From: Actinia tenebrosa
Taxonomy: Eukaryota > Cnidaria > Anthozoa > Actiniaria > Actiniidae
DNA: 64,000 nt
Direction of reading: 5' to 3'
NCBI RefSeq assembly: GCF_009602425.1
Contig: NW_022258914.1
Coordinates: 1-64,000 of the forward strand
The notes beneath the pieces are model-generated. The model worked only from the letters and a program-made list of their open reading frames with translations, had not been told where the DNA came from and searched no databases. Position numbers and translations under genes: made by a program. Every line of letters begins with the position of its first letter. Within the stretch, counting starts at the first letter, position 1. Shown here piece by piece: positions 49,606 to 61,300 of the stretch.

Positions 49606-49824
49606 CACATGGAGGTCGAATATGCGTGGGCTGTGGCCTACGCGCGATTTTTGAATAAGACTAACCCAGAACTTTCTAATCCATTGCCAATGCCCTGGGG
49701 TTTTTTTTACCACTTTTTACCAATTGCGCAGTGTAATTCGATTACGGCTTCTGTAGGAGCTTCTACACCTATTTCTTTATCATAATTTTGTAGTCACTAT
49801 GATACATCAGCTCATCAGCAATCA

Positions 49825-49933
49825 GGGCCCAGTTGTTCAAAGCCCGATTAGTGCTAATCCTGGATTAACTCTTAATAAGACCTATAGAGTTAGTCCTGGA
49901 TTAGCGCTAATCCAGCTTTGAACAACCCAGCCC
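49825..49933. mobile_element. Hairpin element, family F
   Basis: gcccagttgttcaaagcccg at the left and ctttgaacaacccagccc at the right pair, and the inner gctaatcctggattaactct pairs with agttagtcctggattagcgc. The whole 109 bp is a stem with a short loop. Confidence 0.75.
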
Positions 49934-50329
49934 AGACCCTATCTTCGTATCATTAAGTTAACTGATTTCCATCAAAAACCCGGAAAAAATCGTTCCATTT
50001 TTTTCTGATCTTGACCATTTTCGCATTTTCTCTTCAAACGTATCCCAATATTTCTTGTCGTTTTGTTTAACTTCTTAGATGTTGAATTTACTATTAATAT
50101 ATCATTTATTTTATTATTAATATTAATTAACTGAGCACTGCTTATTGATAATTACTTTAGAGTGGCGTAATTATTTAGCGTAATGTTCCCACCAAGCTAC
50201 GCCCTGTTCAGACACGTTGAGATATAATTGTGACGTCAAGCAGTGAGTTTAGTACATAAGTTATAATGACCTTTTAAAAAACTATAAAAAAACTATTTGA
50301 GAATGGTTTTCAGCATGTGATACTTGACT

Positions 50330-50580
50330 GGACTCCGCGCGACTCTCAAATGGCTTTCGCGTTAAAGCACATTGATTGTCGGGTTTATTATCGTTTTCTC
50401 GCGTGACGCCTAACTGGCTTCCGCGTTACTCAAATGGCTTCTTTCAAGCAATGCGATTGGCGGTTAACTCAAATGGCTTTTACATTCGAACGCTGCGATT
50501 GTCGTTTCCTGGCGTCACATCTGATTGGCTTCCGCGTGACTCTTAAATGGCTTTCGAGCTCAAGCACTGTGATTGGCGAG
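50330..50580. repeat. Degenerate direct repeats with caaatggctt
   Basis: The words ctcaaatggcttt(c/t) and gcgattg(t/g)cg recur four or so times with spacing of roughly 50-70 bp, mixed with ggcttccgcgt. The copies are too diverged to give an exact period. The zone is more GC-rich than its surroundings. Confidence 0.5.
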
Positions 50581-50690
50581 TATATTTTTGATTGATTCAT
50601 AGCTGAAGCGGAGTTAAGTGCAGTACCTGACGCTTCCTAGGCAGTTGAAAACTAATATAGATATAATAAACTGTGTTACATTATTAGGCG

Positions 50691-50832
50691 TTCTGAGGTT
50701 GAGGGAAAGACTGGGTCGAGGGTTTGCATTACAGTGTATTGTGGGAATGTTAAAAGGTCGAAATAGACGCCATCTTAGAAATATATCCCCTAAAACAGTC
50801 CCACGATGCAATGCAGTGTCAACTCCGAAACA
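50691..50832. mobile_element. MITE-like element, family C, copy
   Basis: The left arm tgcattacagtgtattgtgg and the right arm ccacgatgcaatgcagtgtc are inverted repeats around cgccatcttagaaatatatc. It is close in layout to 49462-49605. Confidence 0.7.
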
Positions 50833-52329
50833 ACTGTGTACCCTCCTAATTATAGTCTAACATCTGAATGGTTTCAGATTTCGAGCTAAGTTGTTACATG
50901 TGTATTCAGGTGCATCTCTAGTCAAGTCTTTTCTATCTTATTTCAACGAAACCTATTTTCGGCATATATTCTTTAGATCTCTATAGACTGTTCAGATGCA
51001 ATAGCAATATACTCCTTTTTACAGTTTCGTTGAATGGCAATAGTTTCATGTCGAGCAAAACTATACTTTTTATCATGCGAGGCAACTTCAACCTCGACTT
51101 GGAACTATTACTCGTGGTTACTAAACGGGATTGTAAAATGGAGTATTGGCGAAAAGGCTGTTGCGATGTTCCTCCCTCACGGGATAAGCAAAATCAAATC
51201 AAATACTAGGGCACTGTAGTGCTGGTTTACAGATTACCGAAAGTTTAAAAACACTCCCACTCCTACGCGTATTTTTTCCCTCTCAATTATTAAGAACTTG
51301 CATTCCTCGGACGTTTAACTCGGGTACTTTCAATTTTTTGTTGCAATTTTACTGCTAATCCCAATTCCATCTTTCTTTTTTCTTAAAGTCTTATTTACTG
51401 TTTGATTAATGTGGTCAAAAATGATAACGATAAATGTACGCATGCCCTAGTACGAACTGACATGTACTCAATAACCGAATGGGAAAAAAATCTTTTTTTC
51501 ACTCCTTTCTGTTACGTTCTTTATTCTCAAAGATTATGAATCTGGAGGGACCGTTTTACAGGTATCGTTACACTTTCTTCGTGGCATTTTGTTTTTGCGG
51601 CCCTGAAATGAGATTAACTGTATGCTATGACAGCTAAAAATTTTGAAGCTAAGATTTACAGCATAAAAATTTCACTTAAGATCTTGTGTTAAGATACGAC
51701 ATCAAAATATGAAAGAGTACTATTGCTCGGAAAAGAAGAACGCTAGGCTTCAATATCATTCTTGTTTTTGGTCTATTCTATCAGATCTCCAAATATTAAA
51801 AGGTTTATTTTTTCAATTTTGAAATCACATTTGAAGATGCAGCGTTTCAATGCAGAGCACTTTCTCAGTCAAAATAATATGTCATAATATAATATTCGGT
51901 GTTTTTCAACAGCCCACGCTAGATGTGAACAAAATGTCATAATGTTAGATACAGAATATGGACGAACTATGTTAATGGTTCGAAAACACACTGCATGCTA
52001 TAAACCTACGAGATAATTATAATTTTACACCAAAAAATACAACCTTCAATTACCAGTAAATGTCAGGTTTTCATATGCAACATTTTCTATTTCTTGGCTC
52101 GAATCAAGAGATCAATCAATCAATCAGATTACTGTAAGCCTCAATTTTGTGCGTATTTTTTAAGAATAATTTTCACTGAATATGTCAAAATCAGACATTT
52201 TGGTCCTGTGCCCTTCTGACCGTACTTTAAATAGAAGGCCTAATTTACATACTATCTCGCTTTTTGATTGGTTAGAAAATTACTTTTGAATATTCATTGC
52301 GTCTTGAGCGAGCTCCGGAAAAAATCAAG

Positions 52330-55300
52330 ATGGCTCCTCAAACAGGTAAAGCAGTAAGACCTTGGTTTATAGCCTCCGCTCAAGGAATTTTGGAGTATTC
52401 TATTGTGTACTCGTAGCTTGAATATTTGACCGTTAAATGGGTTTTCTTTCCTTAGATGAGGAGACACGGCAGAGGCTGCTTGAAAACCTCAAACGCGAGG
52501 TAAGTTTTGCATTTTTGTCGGTCAATTCTTGTGTTCCTTGTGAGCCTCTTCCAGTCACGTTCAAAATTTGCTGCGATTGCTTGGCTGTATTGTTTTTATC
52601 TCCAGCTACCTTGTTTTATATGTTTGTGTTTCGCTTCTGTTTCATTTATAGATGCAAAAAAAACCCATATTTTTTAATCTGTAAGCAGCAATTTTAATGA
52701 ACTTCGTTAATTCGTTCACCTTTTTTCCCCTTCGTTCTCGCAGGTTAAGCAGATTATGGAAGAAGCAGTCATGAAAAAATTCATCCACGCCGATAGTTCG
52801 ACTATTACATCAGTATGTGGTGAGTACAATTCTTAAAATACTCTCCTGTATCGATGCATGTAAAAAACTTCAATCATTCTAGCGACCGATGATTATGCGT
52901 AAAATCCCTGTTCGAGCTTTCTTTTCTCGAGCAAGAAACGCTTTAAAAATCTTTGCTGTCACCTCCGTTCTCATTTTCATCCTCTGTTTTTGCTCAGCCA
53001 CAGCTGTTAAAATACGATATTCGCTGTATCAAATGCACTTACAGGCTGGAGTTCTATTAGATATGATTTTAATATACATGCATATATTTCATATTATCAA
53101 AGCTATATTATATTACGCGCTCCTGAGCGAACTGCCCCATCGTTTGTAAATCTCCTTTTGAATGACGGGTTGAGTTGAAAAGCAAATAAACAGAAAATCT
53201 TCCTACTTTCACATGTAAAATAGGCCAGTGTTTTACAGGGTAGAGTAAATAGGACTTCATTTCTTGATCGAGCGAGCGCTCGAACTTCTCGTTCATAATT
53301 CGAAGGCTAACTATCAACCTCGTTCTGCATTTTTGAGCAATTACTATACTTAAATACTCGCATATATATCTACAGAGAATGATAGTTTGATTTTCTTAAG
53401 AAAACATCAAAAAAATTGTCGCTTTTGATTCGTACGTGAGCTTGCATATTCTTTGTGAAATTTATTCGAGTCTGTTTTTTTTGCCAAATGTCATCGAACG
53501 AGGAAACCATTTAAATGCCAATAGGGGGTGGGGAGGTGGGTTGATGCCCTAAGCCCTCATGGTCACAGCCCAATAACCAAATCAAGCTATAGTGTATTTC
53601 TCTTAAATACATTCTTACTGTTACTAACCTCTGTACTTCCAAGCTTGTCTAATAAACCTCTTGTAGCTTTCAGTTAAAATAGAATTTTACTTAACTCCAA
53701 ATTGAGCTGTATTGTGAATTGCTGAAAATGGTCTAGACACATCTAGAAGTAATGGCAGTTTTAAATAAGTAATTTAATTTAGTAATACAATGAATACGAT
53801 ATGACTAGTTTTATTTGTATTCATTCGATAAACTTATATTGGTTTTTGTATAAAACTAGTACCCCATTCACACCAAGGCTTAAACATGTTTTAAAGTGGT
53901 TTAACTAAACAGGTTTGGAAAACTATCTACGAACACTGCACAATATTTGGTGAAATAATGCATGTAAGCTATCCTTTTGTCTTGCTCTGACAATATTTTA
54001 GAAAGTTTCATTATATTGTAGGTTTCTAGTTTCTCAATTTTTTNCCTAATGAAAACATAGTTTAACTAAACACGTTTAGGTATGAATGGGGTATAACATT
54101 ATCAGGTAAAAATTAGTATGAATACATTAATAATATAATATGATAGTTTAATACAATTCATTTTCTTTTCTGTAATGCATTTATCTATACAAAAATGCTT
54201 ATTCCAATGTGATTTTTATTATGAATTGGTTTATTTCTGTCATCAGATTAACTTTAATCAGAACTGGTACCACCAATTTTATTCCAGGACAGTTAGCAAA
54301 AACCAAACATACACAAAATCTCTTGCATATTGTTTAAATAGTACACAAGTTGTATATAAGTATGCAAAATACTTAAACTAGTTGTTATTTGCCACCTTTT
54401 TTTTTATTTTATCTTACGAGATAGCAATCTAACAAGCTGTGAACCCATGCATTTTTATATGAATTTAAGTACTTCCTTCTAGACAGCCTTTTGTCTTGAA
54501 GTTCCTGTTTTGGCTTAAAGATTTTCATCAGCATTGGGATAAATAAATTTGCAAAAATCATTTTGCAGTCTCTTTCCACGAATTATCAATGGAGTTTTTT
54601 GGTCACTGCTAAAATTTTAGGACACTTACAATCAAGTTGATACCACAGGAAATTTAAAACGCACACACAAGAAGTTAATGAGAAAAATAAAACCCTTGGG
54701 TGGTAGTGATCCATGTAATTTATTCAATNCTAGCTATGCTAGGACAGGTTTGTTCTTGGCAGTTTTGAGAGGGACATGGCGGCCACGGCTCAAACCCTCT
54801 TGTCCACTATCAAACATTTGAATTTCTGTTTCTTTATGAAAAAATGGTCAAATCCAGGAAACATTTACTTGCAAATACGTGATCTTTTTTTAGTAGATTT
54901 TTTCAACTAGAAAAGTCAAGAAAAGGTCTAACAATTTGGTAGTTGCAAGTGCTTATTTCGTGCCCTGAGGGCTGAATAGTATAGCCTTTACCAATAAAGC
55001 AAACATATTCAAAATTACTAAGAAAGTTTGAAGACATTTCTACTGTAAATTTAACTTTGAGATGTCCTTTATCTCCAAAATATATGAAAGACTAAAGAAT
55101 TTTGTTGAAATATTTCAATTCCATGCGTGATATTAACTAGCTATAACAAAAACATGTGTCATTGTACCAGAGAACCAAAGTCTGGTACAAGAGGACCACA
55201 GCACTAAAATATTATGATATTCATGGTTGAGCATATAATGTTTCTTGAAAAGGTTTTTGTTGAACCAATTTACCAAAATAGCATGTTATATATAGCTGTA

Positions 55301-58300
55301 AATTTGTTATGCAGAAACATGAATTAAAAATAGGAGTTGTAAGTTATGCAGTGAATAGGTATTATATTAAAATGCAATTCTAAATACCAATTTTATCTGT
55401 TGGTAGCCTTTTTCAAGTGGGTTGCAAAGCCTGTTAAGCTTTATTTCCACCACAGAGCGGTAGAAGATTTAGAAGATTGAAAATGTTGTTCTTATTTAAA
55501 TATTTCTTGCTTTTCTGTAAGCAGTAACTAGTGTAGCATTGTGTAAAATCTTTATAAAGTAATGCATAAATTTAAAGATCGATAGATAATATTTCCCATT
55601 CAAGCTAGCAACCATAGTAACTATCGGGAGTAAAATAACATATTGCTATAAGTTTACCTGATATTTATATATATATATAAAATACAAATTAGAAATTAGT
55701 TCAGGATCAGGTAAAGGTAGCTGTAGGTACTTTTTTCCTTCTAGTAGATCTAAGGAACTTTTTTCAAGTTATTCTCGCTAATTTTTTTATTGAGTGGCGT
55801 TGTGGTTGAGGACATGAAAGAGGGTTTTGTTGTCAAAAGGGTTTCCTGGTTTATGGTAGTAGCTCATTTGGACCTACATTATAGCTTTCATTTTAAAGTT
55901 AACAATAATTAAATCAAACACAAGCAAAAATTATTGATATTTATTGTTTTGTATTATGTTATTGCCGTCTTCACTGGGTTGATTTCATGGTGACAATGAT
56001 TGCATACAATATAACTAGAGGAGAGCCTTCAATGTCTCCACAACCATTGCATGACTCATTTACTTGTATGGGAATCAATATTCATATCTTAATATAAGTG
56101 ATTTTCCCCTCTGATATGTTGAGGATGACAGGGGCTGGTAGAGGTGATGGGTCTGTACATCTGGTTGCCTCAAAATAAATTTGAGAGGGGTGGGGTGGGG
56201 CATATCCTTAGTACCAGGCCCTTTGAGGATGACAGGGACTAGGAGAGGTGATGTGTCCACATCTGGTTGCCTCAAAATATTTTTTTGAGAGGGGTGAGGA
56301 GGGTGGAGTGAGTAGATTACTATTCTAAATTTGGGATATTTTCTCTCAACTGTGCAACTGACTAACATAGATTTATTATCTTTTAATCAGCTGCTGTAGA
56401 AGCTGGAATCTCACATGGTTTAAAAAAGAGAGCTGGAGGACTATTATCTGCACATGACACACAGACCGTCCTGAATAAACTGACAAAGTTCTCTGAACCA
56501 GCAGCAGAACTCATGAGAAAACTGACTGGTGAAGATGAGCATGGAAAACAAGATGGAACTAAGTCTCCTGGTGGAGGTAAATATATATTACTGCGATTTT
56601 TGATATTTTTCAAACTCAGACATTTCAACAGCTCATTGTGAAATTATTGGTCTATCACTGCTGCTAGTCGAAAATATAAAAGCTACATGTACCGACTGAT
56701 TATTTTTGATTGACTGCAGTGAAAACCCAAATTTCAGTGTGTAGCTTGTATCAACTGAGTTTGCAGAATATTGAAAGCAACAGTAAGTCAAATATGACAG
56801 TCCTTATGTAATGATGATGAATAGAGGGATGATTTTATCATTTGCCATAAATTATTTACATATAGGATGAGAGGTTAAAAGGAAAATACAAAGGAAATCA
56901 CACTCTTTCTCATTAACACAATTTGTGTCATTTCTTTTGTATTTTTGTTAAATTTGCAACCAAGATTAGAATATAGAAAGGGCTCACAGTCTATAAAATG
57001 TTAAAAGAATTTCATTTATTTAATTTTCTGTTATTTGATTTTGGATATGAATCATGAAATATAAAGTGAGTGAACATGTGCTGTGTGCTGTCATATACCA
57101 CACATCCCCAACCAATCAGAAAGCAATATTTATAACAATTATTTCATAAAATGGGAAAACAAAATACCCAAGCTGAAAGATTTTTTTCCAGGAGAAAACC
57201 CTAAGACGAAGTTTTCTTGGACGACAAGCACAAATGTTACCACCAAGAAAATCAGTGGTTATAATGTGACAGGACACTGTGGGAAATACATGTGGATCAG
57301 AATTGCTTTACTGGAAAAGCTGCTGGTAAAGATCATTCAAGATTTAAAAACAAATGCAAGGTAAAAGTGACCATAATATAGAAATAATCAAAATACAGTA
57401 GAAGCATAGGCTGTACATTTGCAGTGAAGATAGAACTATTCTACATTTTACTCTTTTATTTCTTTATTATTAATTGCTTCATTTATTCACTCTTTCATTC
57501 ATTTACTTTTTCCTTTTTTCTTTCATTTGTTCATCCATCCATCCTACCCTCCATACTTTCTTTCTTTCTTTCTTTCACTTTTTAAACTTCCCATTCTCAG
57601 CTCTGTTTAGAAAGTCTTCAAAAGAGATCTTTCAAAAAATTCCAAAAACAATGTTAAAAAAAATTGTTTTAAAATTATTTCATTTTTCACATACAGTCAG
57701 TTCTATGAACCAGATGCATTGCTTGCTGATCCTGCTGATGGACAAATCTTTATTGAACTTCTTGGTAAGATTTGAAAGAACCTTTTTTAGGCACACTAAT
57801 TTGAACCCCTTTTCCCCTTTTTGTGTGCCTGTGCTTTAATACTGAACGGAGCACTGAAAACCTTGTTTCATTCGACATTTTATTTTACACAAAGTAAAAA
57901 TCAGTTGTGCAGTGGTTTTAAATCCTGTTTTCTTATACTTCTTTGTAAAGTAGGTTGTACACACTGATGGAATCAGCATCATGCTCCCTTTATTAATATA
58001 GCACACTTCTTGACCAATCAGAGTTACTTTATAATAATTACCTCTTAATTTTCTAGAGGGTCCATGTGCGCTAGATTTCTCCAAAATGAAAACCCCAGAC
58101 AGCTTCTGGACTGATCCGACAGCAGATGAGCTAGTGCAGCGGCATAAAATCCACAGTAGCCTCTACAGCACATCAGGAGCAGCTTCACCAACCACCCAGC
58201 GCCCTCACATTGGTACCATCAAGCTGAATCAGGAGGAAAACCCAGCCGTTGCTCCTGTAATGGCCAGAGAGCACATTGAGTCACTCCATCAAAATTCTTA

Positions 58301-61300
58301 CACAACATTGTTGTATGGTAAAAACAATGTCAATGTACAGCCTGTAAGTGGACTAGCTAAAAAATCTTTTACTGCATATCTATAAAAAAATAGTAGGAAG
58401 TGGGAAAAAATTGCCAAAGTGATGCATCTTTCATTTTCACTATAATTAGAAGCAAATTCATGAAACTTGGGAACGTCAGACAGCTACATGTTCTTCATAA
58501 TAATTTATAGTTTACAGTTTAATTAGTATGTTTAAACAATCTTGAATCTTTAATTTTACTTCAGGTTGTAAGACTGTAAGAAGTTACATTGTTTTCCTGT
58601 CTTTTGTTTTTCAGAATGAGATGGTCAGCCCCATTCCAGGTTACTTGTCATTACACAAGAATAACGAGACTCTTGTTCTTAAATGGACACCAAACACGCT
58701 TATGAGTGGCTGTGATGAGAAAGAGAAAAGCCTATTCTGGGATCATGCTTTGACTGTTAATCTCAGTGATGTTGTATATCTACATTGTCACCAACAAGGT
58801 ACTGTTGCTTTGTTTTACTTGCCATCAGTTCCTGTCTTGTGTGGAATGATCATCAGCTGAATCACAAATTTTCACTAGAGGCTTTGCACCGTCACATGAT
58901 GGCAACCATGGCAGGAGGCACAACAATAGAGTCGTTCTTCCCTGGGAAAATGAAATATTTCTCATGTAAATCAGATTAAACCAGATTCAATATTGTTCTT
59001 GCCTCCTGTCATGGCTGCCATCACCTGATGGTGCAAAGCATTCTTTTTGGCTGACAGCACATGATAAGCAGTGTTTGACCACTATTTGAAGCAGATAATG
59101 AGATTCAAAAACTTTTATCAGCTGATTGAAACTCATCAGTATGTCCATACAACTTGGAATTCAGTTGGTGGAATATGAAGCATTTTGTTTTGTTACTGCC
59201 CCCCCCCCNCATATCTTCACAGCCAAGTACCTTAACCCTAATACACTATCATCTACATATGTGCATCTAGGTCTACATATCTTCACAGCCAAGTACCTTA
59301 ACCCCCATACACTATCATTTGCATACATGCCTCCAGGTCTACATATTTTAATAGCCAAGTACCTTAACCCTAATACATCTACATGCATTGCATCAAGATA
59401 AGTTGTACATACCTTCACAACCAAGTACCTCAACTCTCATGCAAGGATAGACGTTCCATGTGAGTACAATGAATCTTAAGTAACGTGAGATAAATTTCTC
59501 TTTCAGTATGTGGGTTACAACTTCATGCTGGTCAACATTGCCGTTAAATTCCTTTGAAAACATTAAAAAAAGAGATTAGTTAAATAAGTTGGGCAGTGAT
59601 ATATAAATGTATTATTCAGGGTCCCCGCCCTCCTTCCATACTCGACTTTTTCCTTTTTCTTGCACAACAGACAAAAGTTAGTGATCTTTCTAACTATTTC
59701 CACCACTCCACTTCAAAAATGACCCCCTCCTCCTCTACGTCTCCATATACTACCCCCCCCCCCCCCCCCCCATGTATTACCATATGGCAACACCTAACTT
59801 GTAGGCTGGATAAAGTAGATTTGTGCGCCAGATAAAATCTATTTATCACAGCTGCAATGGCTTTAGTCCTCCTCATCCACACCACCCCTCCTTGAATCAA
59901 GAGCTACGTAAGGTTCCTGCACAAAGAGGCTCTGCATGCTGTTTCCATTAACAGTACACATCTTCCTTAGTTNAGTACTTAGACAAAATCGATAAATATA
60001 AATAAATTAATTTTTTTAGCTTCTTCTGGTGTTGTGATTCTAATCGGCCAAGATGGTGTCCAAAGACCTCCCATTCACTTCCCTACACCTGGATCTCTCT
60101 TGTCCTTCTTGAACTGCTTGGAAAATGGCTTGCACCCCAATGGACAGCTCGATCCGCCACTCTTCTCTCCTCGCAGTAGGTCCATGGTCCTCCCTCGGCT
60201 CAAGAGAGTTGGGGATGGCTCAGCGCCATCTTCACCCACCAAGGAATTCAGTAACCAAGACTACGTGTTTCGACTGGTCTCTGGAACAAAACCTGAAGAT
60301 ATTGGTAAGATATTTATTTATCTATTTTGAGGTCATTAGGCAAGTTGTGTGTTGATGTCATTTTACTACCACTACCAAATTGCTTTACCAATTGGCTTTC
60401 TTACTAAAATTTAAAACTGGAAAAACCTGCAAAGCCAAAGGGGAAACTAGCAGTGACCAGAGAGGTAAGGGGCAGTGCAGCCAGTCCAGTTTCATTGTTC
60501 TAAATCCAAGATACTGTCGTCATTCAGCTTATGCACGAATTTNTCTTTTATTCACTAGTTTCTAAGGAAATGGAAAAGTTGGGCACGAGTAAAAGGTCTG
60601 TAAAGAAGCCAGGAATACCAATCAGCAAGCAAGATATTGTTTCTTCAAGAAAAGCAAATTTTTCCAGACGGTTGCAGAAACAGAGCTCTCCTCCAACTCG
60701 GTAATACTTCATTCATCATTTAATTTTATTCAAGTTTCATTCATCGACATTTGACCATGACTTTAATCACGTGACGTGTCATTACGATCACGTGACACAT
60801 CTGTATAATCTTGTGACCAATCCTCTTAATTACGTGACCATGACTGCAATCGCGTGACATATCTGTATAATCTCGTGACCAATCCTCTTAATCATATGAC
60901 CATGACTGCAATCAAATGACGTGTGATTTTAATCATGTGACACGTCTGTATAATCTTGTGACCAATCCTTTTAATCATGTGACCATGACTGCAATCACGT
61001 GACGTGTCATTTCAATCACGTTACCATTCAGTGCATAATGCCTATGACATAAGATCACGGTGGAGAGGTTGTTATATATTATTAGAAAGAGTGAAGCTGT
61101 TTGAATCAACTTTATAATGAATCCGTTTCCTTTTTGTTTGCAGACAATCTCTCCACATGGCCTGTGAGACGATGAAAAGACAATTCTTGTTACGAGCCTT
61201 TAATGGATGTGAGTTATACTACAGCTATGCCTTGCGACTCAATATCTGGCAAATTTGATCAAAATCGCTCCGACTGTAGGGAAAGAGATGAGAGGTTTTG

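Larger units (their letters stand above)
46576..52329. other. Spacer between GNB1L and SGSM
   Basis: No gene is firmly supported. It contains a possible first exon at 47988-48111, an (aac)n microsatellite at about 48853-48880, a hairpin element at 49825-49933, two family C elements, and a degenerate repeat zone at about 50330-50580. The minus-strand open frames at 47674-47910 and 48185-48511 are not persuasive. Confidence 0.45.
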
